A program made the position numbers and the translations under genes. Positions 1-13,077 of a DNA stretch of 64,000 nucleotides are shown piece by piece. Under the pieces are notes generated by a model, which saw only the letters and a program-made list of their open reading frames with translations, did no database searches and was not told the DNA's origin. Location: NCBI GenBank assembly GCA_040954595.2, contig CM082590.2, positions 4,340,001 to 4,404,000 on the forward strand, in the 5' to 3' direction. Numbering within the stretch: position 1 is the first letter of the stretch; every line of letters begins with the position of its first letter. Source of the DNA: Balanoglossus misakiensis (lineage: Eukaryota; Hemichordata).

Positions 1-221
1 GCGCGTGGTGTTGATACCAAATTCAAGTCTGGTTTATTGTAACTTTACGCAAGCTATATATACATGTTTGTGAACCTTGACTTTTGTTCACACCTGATAC
101 CGGGAGATTCACACTTGACAGTGGGCTCAAGTTTGGTGACTGACTTATTCCCTGCTTGCTGTGTGTATATGTGTGCAAGTGGAAGAGGGGGTGGGGGTGC
201 CTGCATGCATGCTGTACTTAC

Positions 222-3200
222 CCAATTCTTCAATTTCAATGTGTGTCAATTTTCTGCTGTGGGAATACTTGTTGTGGCAGTTTGCAAACTCCGTGAACAG
301 TGTTTGGTGTTTGTGTACTATTTCCCGGGCTTTTGGGAGCAACTCTGGGCATACTTGCTCAGTCACATTAACAACACTGTTGCATAGTAGATTCACATTT
401 TGTGGCTGAAAAATAGGCAGTCCAATCATTAATCTTTTCATTCACAGGGCAAGTATAATGTTTGTTTTTTTCACTATGAATTATGCCTGTATTTCAAGAC
501 TGTAACTGATTAACTATATCAAATACTAAACACTTACATTTAACTAAAATCAAAGAATGTTATAAATGTTCTGTGAATTAAAATTTCATTTGATTAATGT
601 ATTTATTAATTCAACCTTCGGTCACTCACCAACTAGAAAAATATTGTTAAACATCATATCCAACCTAAAAATAAAAAAAAAACTAACAGAAAAATGAAAA
701 ATAAAGATAAAATGTCCAAGGGAACTTGGCTATATATCAACTTTCAGAACAATTTATTACACAATTAGGGCAAACAAACTTCAACAACTTCATGCATGGC
801 AATTAAGTAACCATAACAATTATTCTTACACAGACCTTGCAGCATCGGTTTACATGATTGCCTATGAATGACTGACTATGGTAGGCTTGCAAATAGACAT
901 TGATAGAAGCAAGTGCTACTTCAAGTCCCCTATGCAAGTATCCAGCTTGACGGGGAAGCTTTTTCTGCAACGTTACAATTTCTGCAGCCTAAAAGTTAAA
1001 CACACCCAATGATTACATTCAAATGAAAAATTAGTCATGTTATACCTGAAAAGAAGACAAATCACATTTTTTTATAAATCAGTACCAAATATGATAATGC
1101 ATTCACCTTTTTATCTGCAATATCAGAGAGTTTCTTTCTTTTACGTTCCATATGTTTTACTTGTCCAAGTGTTGGTGGCCAGTCCTCATCATCACTATCA
1201 TCATCACTAGTATCAGTGAAGGCAGCTTCAATGTGGGATGTCAGTAAATCATACTCAACATGTATTTCATTAATCTCTGAATTGAGGCGAGATATCTTCG
1301 AAATGTGACTGACATATTCATCAAAGTGGGCAGGTTTCATGACTGGCACATCTATTTCCTCCCCCGCCCCCACTAAACGAGTGAAGATTTCGGCATCAAG
1401 TAGATGACAAGAATTCTGCAGGAGACGAAAGAGCCTCTGAAATATGCCCAGGGAGATGTGCAAAACTGGAATCGAAACCTATGAGAGAAATTAAGCATAA
1501 CACATTAATTACGACTTCTTGTTTTTATCTGAAATGAAGATAGAGAAAAATGAAATTGATACATCTATGAAGAACATACCCTACACAGTGGAATTCTAAA
1601 CATTTGATCCCTGACGCAATTGTAATACTCTTTAGCTTGAGTAAGGACCTTCCCTGCACTGACAAAATTATTGTGTGCATCTCTGATTGACTCTAGTGTT
1701 CTTGGTGGAATATCCGGCCGCTCTTCTGGTGGTAGCTTTGCTTGCTCTTTTGTGGTCAGACACCACAGGCAATAGTATCGTCCTGTTGATGAAACAAGGA
1801 AAAAAGACTGCCGACACATTCTATTAAAAAAAATGACATGCAAATATTTAGAAACATGTTACAATCAAAAGAATCAGCATGCAGCACATACCACTTGGAC
1901 CAGACAATCCGTACATCTTCACCAGAAATTCATAGTCACCTGCAAGCCAAACAAGAACTTGTGCATCTCTGTGGACAAAAAAATAAATACATAAAAACAA
2001 ATGAGTATCAATGTTACCTTTCTACCTTATTTTCTATCTGTCTGTCCCCTCATTTTACGTCCCAGGCTTTTCTTTCTGCCCCCGTCTCTTTGTTTCACTT
2101 TGATCTGTTGTCAGTGTATCCAATTGTGTTCTATTTTAATTTCAGTCTCTTTGTGTCTGTCTTCCTTCAGTTCCATTTGTCTGTTGTGTCAGTCTCTCTC
2201 TTTTTGCTAACAGAGATACATGTACTATGATTAATGCTTACTTCCACCTTAGACCATTTAGTGAGTCAACTTGCCCACTGTTTAACTTCATGGCAGTGTT
2301 TAGGTTGGTCAATTTATCCGGAGCTTCAAAAACACTCCAACATACAGTGTTGTTGATGCTGTTGAGGTGATCCACATTCATTATCTCAAATGCCCATTTC
2401 ATGGAACCACCACCATGGTCACCTCCAATCTTTACCCAGACTTCAGAAGATGGAATAAGACCATCATGCCAGGTCAGTTTCTGTAGTCTAAAGAGAGAAA
2501 AACTGGCTCAACCCTTAAATCAAAACCATGCAGCTTTACCAAGGATGTACCTCCAGGCGATACATGTGACCTTACATATTACAATGAAAAAAAATTAAGG
2601 TGTGCTAATGCATGTTTTCCTATTCAACAAGAAAAATTTGTGAAAACTCACCACAGTGATAAGGAGATAGAAATACAAGTCTTAAAAGGCAAGCTGCTAT
2701 TGTACAAAGCCAGCCAGTTATGAAACACACAATCAACTATCTATAAAGTCAATAATCAGTAAAACCAAACAAATCTTACCTGTCTAGGGTATCAAGTCTA
2801 CCTATTACTGTTTCAACAAGATTAGATACAGCTACACATGGTGCCAGCCGTATTTCACTAAGTTTACCACTACCCGTACCATTTACTGTAAATGCGAAGG
2901 GTAGGTTCTTCATTTGGAGCTGAATCTCGAGTGACTTCATTCTCTCACGGTCTTTGTTTTCTCCTTCGAGTCGAATATTCCACATTCTTAGCCATCTGCA
3001 TTTGAAATGAAACTTCATATTTGATGAAACCTACAATCAGTGACCTAAGTGATTAATGTAGCACAGCTAGCTGACAGTTTAAGAAGTTTGAAATTTAACA
3101 ACATAAAACCTCATTCTTTTAAAGCATAGAGATTATAATAAAATGTGATAATTTTTAGTTAATCATGCAGAATATCTCAGACAGCTATTGTAATTGCTAA

Positions 3201-4938
3201 TAGGTATATATGATATTGTTGTTAAAACATCAATAAAACATGACCATTATTGCATAAAGAACAGATAGAAATGAAAGCTGCGAGCAGCATTGTCGGGCCC
3301 AAGCGCTGATCTCGAATTATATATGCACAGTATGAATGAGAAGAAACAGAATTTTCTATCGGGTGTATTATCTCATGACATAACAAGGACTTACCTTCTT
3401 ATTTTCCGCATGGTTGACCAGGTGACCCCAACATCACTCTTTAAGAGAAGTCCAGCACCAGGTGGAATATCTGGACTGAGGCCGAGAGAAGATAGCAGGG
3501 ATTCTTTTTCCTCCTTCTTCATCCTTTGAATTTCATTTCCTGTCTGAATGTGTGCTGATTTACCACCACCGCTTACTTGGTGCCTCACTTCAGATAAGCA
3601 TTTTGATCTTAAGACCAGAGTTTGCTTTGAACACTCAGAACTTTCTTTCCTTGGCTTCCGAATTTTGGACAGCATAATTGGCTGCAAGTACACAAAATAT
3701 CTTAAGTTTCTACAAGTATCGTCTACGCATCAATTTAAGTTATATTACACTGATGTAGCAGTACGGTTATAACTAACAAAATCAATAATTGTTCCCCCTA
3801 GTCAAATCAAAAGTAAATACTCAAGGGTGAATTATTTTTAAGACAAGAATAAAGGAAGAAGTATACTCACTTGACCACCTGTTTTGAATTTAATTAAACC
3901 ACTTGATTCAAATTCCAGCTTCTTCTTGACAATAGTTGTGGCGAGTTGTTCAAACATTGGCAGAGTGTGGATATCGGCTGATGTCTGCAGTAACGTTTTA
4001 GCGGCTTGAACAGGGGTTACTTCAGGTTTGCCAATCCCTTCATTTATTTGTGATTGTTGGGGACTGGGATTATCAATACTGACCTGTCCCTTGTTGACAC
4101 GCATGTTGAAGGGGCATGGTGAGGCATAATTATGTTCCTTGGCGATAGTTTTGAAGGCACATTGATTTGTGTGAGAGCAAAGGTCTTGTAGTGGCACAAC
4201 TTCTGAACAACCAGCATTTGCAAAGTCACACACAATATTTAGAGACGACAGCATATTTGACAATACTAATGGGACACTGACAATATCACCTGGCATAATA
4301 CGTAGGCGACAGATGGGGCATGTGGTTGATTCTTCAAACCACTTACATAAACAAGTAGAACAAAAAACATGGGGCCCACTACACAGAAGTTGAACTGGCT
4401 CGTCAACAACATCTCGGCAAACTGGACATTCAAAATCTTGACTCGCAGAGGAAAAGCGTGACCTTGACAAGTTTAATGCAGACCTTAGCTTCTTGCCAGC
4501 TTTCTGCTGTACAGCAAGGATAATGTTTTCTGATTGTATATGTCCTTGGTCTCCATCAAGTTTTTTGGTTTGTGTAATTGGAGGTCTTCCCCGGTTTTTT
4601 GCTGCTTTCCGCTTTCGTCCACTTTTGCAAAGAGTACACACACTGCATTCACCAATTCTCGGATGTTTTTTCCAACCAGTTAACTGTACCCCATGATTGT
4701 ACTGTTTACCTGTTTCTTTTGCCTTTGTAATAGATGTTATAAGCCGCTTGCAGTTACTACAGAAATGGGTTGGGTGAATGCCAGGGTCATCCGTTGAAAT
4801 ATCTATTCCAAAACATTCACCTAAAGCGTCTCCAAAATTTGCGCACAGAAATGGCTTCTCTGCAAATTTACGGCTGCAAATCCAACATCTATTCAGCAAA
4901 ATGTTATTGTGGAACTCGAGAGATTTCCGCCCGGTCAT
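222..4938 (-). CDS. RAG1-like RING/zinc-finger transposase-type protein, nine exons, 3' end outside window
   Basis: Seen: exons at 3871-4938, 3395-3681, 2780-2995, 2242-2487, 1892-1968, 1580-1782, 1107-1478, 836-988 and 222-405 (minus strand), all with GT-AG introns and matching phases, giving at least 935 residues. The start is the ATG at 4938; the open frame further upstream begins only with GTG. Domains: CWIC (18-21) and HPTHFC..C (55-63), as in the zinc dimerisation region of RAG1; CSVCTLC (98-104); an AT-hook-like RGRPP (116-120); a C3HC4 RING (171-210); and a following C..C..H..C finger (237-260). The core has WHDG (near 532), GGDHGGG (545-551), GDYEFL (616-621), CLWC (636-639) and an acidic DDDSDDED run. 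Known: this order matches RAG1 and the N-RAG-TP/RAG1-like genes of invertebrates. Odd: in LHISLG (705-710) Ser sits where RAG1 has a catalytic Asp in LHCDIG. The terminal catalytic Glu region is not in the window. The donor of the 836-988 exon could instead be at 830, with no change of frame. Confidence 0.82.
3267..3392 (+). repeat. Truncated copy of the GGGCCCAAGC repeat next to a splice donor
   Basis: This stretch begins AAAGCTGCGAGCAGCATTG, then GGGCCCAAGC, and continues through TATGCACA..AATGAG and ATCTCATGA. It matches the start of the longer repeat at 34176-35890. It ends a few bases from the splice donor of the second RAG1-like exon (3394), so the intron boundary abuts a repeat insertion. 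Confidence 0.7.
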
Positions 4939-5590
4939 CGTACTGGCTGCAGCACCCGACAAATGTGCAGACGACAACGTAGTTCGATCAAATTTGGCGC
5001 CAGTGTACACGTAAACAATACAGTAACCATGGGCACGGTCAGCTTAAGGGGTCATCGAAGCATCGAACCACACAACACATGCCGTTCAAAAAAAAAACCC
5101 AAAGCAAGGAAAAAACACCCCGACAAAATCATCACACTCAAAACACAAAATATTCGACAACGAACACATAAAAATCGGTTTGATTAAAATATAATTCGAT
5201 TTTCGATGTTATCTTAGCTGTAAATTACAGTTCACAAAAACGGGATTCGATGCTGTTCACTCGCCATTGTTTACATGTCGATTGCAAACGTACCTGCGTC
5301 ATGATCCAAATGTCTTCCAAATCACGCGGCAAGATCCATATAAACTCCAAAATATTACAGTTTATGCGATAAAAAAGCATATTTCTCGAGTACGAACTCG
5401 CAAAAATATCGGAAACGGCTATATTCAGTGACGTTTTTCACTGATGGCCATGCATTCGCAGGGCGCGCACATGTTGATCTCGCAAAGTCTCGCCATATCA
5501 CGCAATGGAACGTGAAGAAAATGGCTGTTGTTTTGTTATTTATTTCCTCCAACTAAGTAGGGCCTGCCGCTATGGCTAAAACGCTTGTGA
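4939..5590. other. 5' flank of the RAG1-like gene; no coding content recognised
   Basis: About 650 bases separate the start codon from the first satellite monomer. The stretch is richer in CpG than the introns around it (several CGCG, TCGA and GCGC words), which fits a promoter or 5' untranslated region. I found no TATA box, clear initiator or upstream exon. Confidence 0.4.
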
Positions 5591-8500
5591 GGCATATGTG
5601 CATAAGAAAGTTTTCCACTATAGACTCTGTAGATCGAGAGATAGTTCTAAAATTTCCATGGTTGCTTCCAAACACAGCCTCATTTGTTTACAAAACTCTG
5701 TTGTGATGCGCAGAACACATATATAGGCCTATGCGCATAAGAACGTTTTCCACCAGACTCTGTAGATCGACGGATAGCTGTAAAATTTCCGTGTTTGCTT
5801 CCAAACAGCCTCGTTTATTTACGGAATTCTGTGTTGAGGCACAGAACACATAGATAGGCATTTGTACATAAGAAAGTTTTCCACTATAGACTCTGTAGAT
5901 CGAGAGATAGTTCTAAAATTTTCATGGTTGCTTCCAAACACAGCCTCGTTTGTTTACAAAATTCTGTTGTGATGCGCAGAACACATATATAGGCCTATGC
6001 GCATAAGAACGTTTTCCACTAGACTCTGTAGATCGACGGATAGTTGTAAAATTTCCATGGTTGCTTCCAAACAGCCTCGTTTCTTTACCGATTTCTGTTG
6101 TGAGGCGCAGAACACATGATAGGCCTATGCGCATTAGAAATTTTTCCACTGGACTCTGTAGATCGAGAGATAGTTATAAAATTTCCATGGTTGCTTCCAA
6201 ACACTGCCTCGTTTGTTTTCAACATTTTGTTGTGATGCGCAGAACACATAGATAGGCCTATGCGCATAAGAACGTTTTCCACTAGACTCTGTAGATCGAC
6301 GGATAGTTGTAAAATTCCCATGGTTGCTTCCAAACAGCCTCGTTTATTTACCGAATTTTGTTGTGAGGCGCAGAACACATGATAGGCCTATGCGCATAAG
6401 ACATTTTTCCACTAGACTCTGTAGATCGACGGATAGTTCTAAAATTTCCATGGTTGCTTCCAAACAGCCTCGTTTATTTACCGAATTCTGTTGTGAGGCG
6501 CAGAACACGTAATATTCCTATGCGCATAAGAAAGTTTTCCACCAGACTCTGTAGATCGACGGATAGTTCTAAAATTTCCATGGTTGCTTCAAAACACAGC
6601 CTCGTTTGTTTACAAAACTCTGTTGTGATGCGCAGAACACATATATAGGCCTATGCGCAAAAGAACGTTTTCCACTAGACTCTGTAGATCGACGGATAGC
6701 TGTAAAATTTCCATGTTTGCTTCCAAACAGCCTCGTTTATTTACGGAATTCTGTTGTGATGCGCATAACACATAGATAGGCCTATGCGCATAAGAAACTT
6801 TTCAACTTTAGATCAACGGATAGTTCTAAAATTTCCATGGTTGTTTCCAAACTGCCTCGTTTATTTACCGAATTCTGTTGTGAGGCGCAGAACACATAGA
6901 TAGGCCTATGCGCATATGAACGTTTTCCACTATACTCTGTAGATCGAGAGATAGTTCTAAAATTTCCATGTTTGCTTCCAAACAGCCTCGTTTATTTACG
7001 GAATTCTGTTTTGAGGCGCAGAACACATAGATAGGCATATGTGCATAAGAAAGTTTTCCACTATAGACTCTGTAGATCGAGAGATAGTTCTAAAATTTCC
7101 ATGGTTGCTTCCAAACACAGCCTCGTTTGTTTACAAAATTCTGTTGTGATGCGCAGAACACATATATAGGCCTATGCGCATAAGAACGTTTTCCACTAGA
7201 CTCTGTAGATCCACGGATAGCTGTAAAATTTCCATGGTTGCTTCCAAACTGCCTCGTTTATTTACCGATTTCGGTTGTGAGGCGCAGAACACATGATAGG
7301 CCTATGCGCATAACACATTTTTCCACTAGACTCTGTAGATCGACGGATAGTTCTAAAATTTCCATGGTTGCTTCCAAACAGCCTCGTTTATTTACCGAAT
7401 TCTGTTGTGAGGCGCAGAACACGTAATAGGCCTATGCGCATTAGAAAGTTTTCCACCAGACTCTGTAGATCGACGGATAGTTCTAAAATTTCCATGGTTG
7501 CTTCCAAACAGCCTCGTTTATTTACCGAATTCTGTTGTGAGGCGCAGAACACGTAATAGGCCTATGCGCATAAGAAACTTTTCAACTTTAGATCAACGGA
7601 TAGTTCTAAAATTTCCATGGTTGCTTACAAACAAAGCCTCGTTTGTTTACAAAATTCTGTTGTGATGCGCAGAACACATAGATAGGCCTATGCGCATATG
7701 AACGTTTTCCACTATACTCTGTTGATCGAGAGATAGTTCTAAAATTTCCATGTTTGCTTCCAAACAGCCTTGTTTATTTACGGAATTCTGTTTTGAGGCG
7801 CAAAACACATAGATAGGCATATGTGCATAAGAAAGTTTTCCACTATAGACTCTGTAGATCGAGAGATAGTTCTAAAATTTCCATGGTTGCTTCCAAACAC
7901 AGCCTCGTTTGTTTACCGATTTCTGTTGTGATGCGCATAACACATAGATAGACCTATGTGCATAAGAACGCTTTCCACTAGACTCTGTAGATCGAGAGAT
8001 AGTTCTAAAATTTCCATGGTTGCTTCCAAACAGCCTCGTTTGTTTACAAAATTCTGTTGTGATGCGCAGAACACATATATAGGCCTATGCGCATAAGAAC
8101 GTTTTCCACCAGACTCTGTAGATCGACGGATAGCTGTAAAATTTCCATGTTTGCTTCCAAACAGCCTCGTTTATTTACGGAATTCTGTGTTGAGGCACAG
8201 AACACATAGATAGGCATTTGTACATAAGAAAGTTTTCCACTAAAGACTCTGTAGATCGAGAGATAGTTCTAAAATTTCCATGGTTGCTTCCAAACACAGC
8301 CTCGTTTGTTTACAAAATTCTGTTGTGATGCGCAGAAAACATATATAGGCCTATGCGCATAAGAACGTTTTCCACTAGACTCTGTAGATCGACGGATAGT
8401 TGTAAAATTTCCATGGTTGCTTCCAAACAGCCTCGTTTCTTTACCGATTTCTGTTGTGAGGCGCAGAACACATGATAGGCCTATGCGCATTAGAAATTTT

Positions 8501-8599
8501 TCCTCTGGACTCTGTAGATCGAGAGATAGTTCTAAAATTTCCATGGTTGCTTCCAAACACTGCCTCGTTTGTTTTCAACATTTTGTTGTGATGCGCAGA

Positions 8600-11226
8600 A
8601 CACATAGATAGGCCTATGCGTATAAGAACGTTTTCCACTAGAATCTGTAGATCGACGGATAGCTGTAAAATTTCCATGGTTGCTTCCAAACAGCCTCGTT
8701 TATTTACGGAATTCTGTTTTGAGGCGCAGAACACATAGATAGGCATATTTGCATAAGAAAGTTTTCCACTATAGACTCTGTAGATCGAGAGATAGTTCTA
8801 AAATTTCCATGGTTTCTTCCAAACACAGCCTCGTTTGTTTACAAAATTCTGTTGTGATGCGCAGAACACATATATAGGCCTATGCGCGTAATAACGTTTT
8901 CCACTAGACTCTGTAGATCGACGGATAGTTGTAAAATTCCCATGGCTGCTTCCAAACAGCCTCGTTTATTTACCGAATTCTGTTGTGAGGCGCAGAACAC
9001 ATGATAGGCCTATGCGCATAAGACATTTTTCCACTAGACTCTGTAGATCGACGGATAGTTCTAAAATTTCCATGGTTGCTTCCAAACAGCCTCGTTTATT
9101 TACCGAATTCTGTTGTGAGGCGCAGAACACGTAATATTCCTATGCGCATAAGAAAGTTTTCCACCAGACTCTGTAGATCGACGGATAGTTGTAAAATTTC
9201 CATGGTTGCTTCAAAACACAGCCTCGTTTGTTTACCGAATTCTGTAGTGATGCGCAGAACACATATATAGGCCTATGCGCAAAAGAACGTTTTCCACTAG
9301 ACTCTGTAGATCGACGGATAGCTGTAAAATTTCCATGTTTGCTTCCAAACAGCCTCGTTTATTTACGGAATTCTGTTGTGATGCGCATAACACATAGATA
9401 GGCCTATGCGCATAAGAAACTTTTCAACTTTAGTTCAACGGATAGTTCTAAAATTTCCATGGTTGTTTCCAAACTGCCTCGTTTATTTACCGAATTCTGT
9501 TGTGAGGCGCAGAACACATAGATAGGCCTATGCGCATATGAACGTTTTCCACTATACTCTGTAGATCGAGAGATAGTTCTAAAATTTCCATGTTTGCTTC
9601 CAAACAGCCTCGTTTATTTACGGAATTCTGTTTTGAGGCGCAGAACACATAGATAGGCATATGTGCATAAGAAAGTTTTCCACTATAGACTCTGTAGATC
9701 GAGAGATAGTTCTAAAATTTCCATGGTTGCTTCCAAACACAGCCTCGTTTGTTTACAAAATTCTGTTGTGATGCGCAGAACACATATATAGGCCCATGCG
9801 CATAAGAACGTTTTCCACTAGACTCTGTAGATCCACGGATAGCTGTAAAATTTCCATGGTTGCTTCCAAACACTGCCTCGTTTGTTTTCAACATTTTGTT
9901 GTGATGCGCAGAACACATAGATAGGCCTATGCGTATAAGAACGTTTTCCACTAGAATCTGTAGATCGACGGATAGCTGTAAAATTTCCATGGTTGCTTCC
10001 AAACAGCCTCGTTTATTTACGGAATTCTGTTTTGAGGCGCAGAACACATAGATAGGCATATTTGCATAAGAAAGTTTTCCACTATAGACTCTGTAGATCG
10101 AGAGATAGTTCTAAAATTTCCATGGTTTCTTCCAAACACAGCCTCGTTTGTTTACAAAATTCTGTTGTGATGCGCAGAACACATATATAGGCCTATGCGC
10201 GTAATAACGTTTTCCACTAGACTCTGTAGATCGACGGATAGTTGTAAAATTCCCATGGCTGCTTCCAAACAGCCTCGTTTATTTACCGAATTCTGTTGTG
10301 AGGCGCAGAACACATGATAGGCCTATGCGCATAAGACATTTTTCCACTAGACTCTGTAGATCGACGGATAGTTCTAAAATTTCCATGGTTGCTTCCAAAC
10401 AGCCTCGTTTATTTACCGAATTCTGTTGTGAGGCGCAGAACACGTAATATTCCTATGCGCATAAGAAAGTTTTCCACCAGACTCTGTAGATCGACGGATA
10501 GTTGTAAAATTTCCATGGTTGCTTCAAAACACAGCCTCGTTTGTTTACCGAATTCTGTAGTGATGCGCAGAACACATATATAGGCCTATGCGCAAAAGAA
10601 CGTTTTCCACTAGACTCTGTAGATCGACGGATAGCTGTAAAATTTCCATGTTTGCTTCCAAACAGCCTCGTTTATTTACGGAATTCTGTTGTGATGCGCA
10701 TAACACATAGATAGGCCTATGCGCATAAGAAACTTTTCAACTTTAGTTCAACGGATAGTTCTAAAATTTCCATGGTTGTTTCCAAACTGCCTCGTTTATT
10801 TACCGAATTCTGTTGTGAGGCGCAGAACACATAGATAGGCCTATGCGCATATGAACGTTTTCCACTATACTCTGTAGATCGAGAGATAGTTCTAAAATTT
10901 CCATGTTTGCTTCCAAACAGCCTCGTTTATTTACGGAATTCTGTTTTGAGGCGCAGAACACATAGATAGGCATATGTGCATAAGAAAGTTTTCCACTATA
11001 GACTCTGTAGATCGAGAGATAGTTCTAAAATTTCCATGGTTGCTTCCAAACACAGCCTCGTTTGTTTACAAAATTCTGTTGTGATGCGCAGAACACATAT
11101 ATAGGCCTATGCGCATAAGAACGTTTTCCACTAGACTCTGTAGATCCACGGATAGCTGTAAAATTTCCATGGTTGCTTCCAAACTGCCTCGTTTATTTAC
11201 CGATTTCTGTTGTGAGGCGCAGAACA
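8600..11226. repeat. Higher-order repeat, two ~1,313-bp blocks (about ten monomers each)
   Basis: A distinctive monomer string (AACATTTTG variant, then GCGTATAAGAACG, then CTAGAATCTG) at about 8577-8650 recurs at 9890-9964. The following monomers repeat in the same order with an offset of 1,313 bp; for example the frames at 9076 and 10389 encode the same peptide. The block near 7238 recurs at 11173, an offset of 3,935 bp, close to three such periods. Confidence 0.8.
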
Positions 11227-12892
11227 CATGATAGGCCTATGCGCATAACACATTTTTCCACTAGACTCTGTAGATCGACGGATAGTTCTAAAATTTCCAT
11301 GGTTGCTTCCAAACAGCCTCGTTTATTTACCGAATTCTGTTGTGAGGCGCAGAACACGTAATAGGCCTATGCGCATTAGAAAGTTTTCCACCAGACTCTG
11401 TAGATCGACGGATAGTTCTAAAATTTCCATGGTTGCTTCCAAACAGCCTCGTTTATTTACCGAATTCTGTTGTGAGGCGCAGAACACGTAATAGGCCTAT
11501 GCGCATAAGAAACTTTTCAACTTTAGATCAACGGATAGTTCTAAAATTTCCATTGTTGTTTCCAAACAGCCTCGTTTATTTACCGAATTCTGTTGTGATG
11601 CGTAGAACACATACATATGCCTATGCGCATAAGAAAGTTTTCAACTAGACTCCGTAGATCGACGAATAGTTCTAAAATGTCCATGGTTGCTTCCAAACAA
11701 AGCCTCGTTTGTTTACAAAATTCTGTTGTGATGCGCAGAACACATAGATAGGCCTATGCGCATATGAACATTTTCCACTATACTCTGTTGATCGAGAGAT
11801 AGTTCTAAAATTTCCATGTTTGCTTCCAAACAGCCTTGTTTATTTACGGAATTCTGTTTTGAGGCGCAAAACACATAGATAGGCATATGTGCATAAGAAA
11901 GTTTTCCACTATAGACTCTGTAGATCGAGAGATAGTTCAAAAATTTCCATGGTTGCTTCCAAACACAGCCTCGTTTGTTTACCGATTTCTGTTGTGATGC
12001 GCATAACACATATATAGGCCTATGCGCATAAGAACGCTTTCCACTAGACTCTGTAGATCGAGAGATAGTTCTAAAATTTCCATGGTTGCTTCCAAACAGC
12101 CTCGTTTGTTTACAAAATTCTGTTGTGGTGCGCAGAACACATATATAGGCCTATGCGCATAAGAACGTTTTCCACTAGACTCTGTAGATCGACGGATAGC
12201 TGTAAAATTTCCATAGTTGCTTCCAAACAGCCTCATTTATTTACCGATTTCTGTTGTGAGGCGCAGAACACATGATAGGCCTATGCGCATAAGAACGTTT
12301 TCCACTAGACTCTGTAGATCGACGGATAGCTGTAAAATTTCCATGTTTGGTTCCAAACAGCCTCGTTTATTTACGGAATTCTGTTTTGAGGCGCAGAACA
12401 CATAGATAGGCATATGTGCATAAGAAAGTTTTCCACCAGACTCTGTAGATCGACGGATAGTTGTAAAATTTCCATGGTTGCTTCCAAACAGCCTCGTTTA
12501 TTTACCGATTTCTGTTGTGAGGCGCAGAACACATAGATAGGCCTATGCGCATAAGAAACTTTTCAACTTTAGATCAACGGATAGTTCTAAAATTTCCATG
12601 GTTGCTTCCAAACACAGCCTCGTTTGTTTACAAAATTCTGTTGTGATGCGCAGAACACATATATAGGCTTATGCGCATAAGAACGTTTTCCACTAGACTC
12701 TGTAGATCGACGGATAGTTGTAAGATGTCCATGGTTGCTTCCAAATACAGCCTCGTTTCTTTACCGATTTCTGTTGTGAGTCGCATAACACATGATAGGC
12801 CTATGCGCATAAGACATTTTTCCACTAGACTCTGTAGATCGACGGATAGTTCTAAAATTCCATGGCTGCTTCCAAACAGCCTCGTTTATTTA

Positions 12893-13077
12893 GAGGTTAT
12901 AAACGGCTAGCGAGGGTATTTGGTTGCGGATATAAGACCTCTCAGGTGAAAATTAGCATATTTGGCGGGAAATAATCACCGAGCGAAGCGAGGTGATTAT
13001 TTCACCCAAATATGCTAATTTTCACCTGAGAGGTCTTATATCCGTACCAAATACACGAGCGCACCGTTTATAACCTC
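12893..13077. mobile_element. Foldback (hairpin) element inserted in the satellite
   Basis: The 185-bp stretch starts GAGGTTATAAACGG and ends CCGTTTATAACCTC. Its interior is also complementary: TATAAGACCTCTCAGGTGAA pairs with its reverse complement, closing near ACCGAGCGAAGCGAGGT. The two arms form an almost continuous stem. It encodes nothing. It is either a small foldback transposon or the terminal part of the larger 548-bp insertion that ends at 13440. Confidence 0.8.

Noticed and set aside
64-441. Plus-strand open frames of about 80-107 codons
   Set aside because: They overlap the minus-strand exon at 222-405, which has phase-matched splice sites and family motifs; the plus-strand frames have neither.
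4939-5010. Extension of the RAG1-like protein upstream of 4938
   Set aside because: The extra 24 codons begin with GTG, which is unlikely as a nuclear start; the ATG at 4938 precedes the conserved zinc region.
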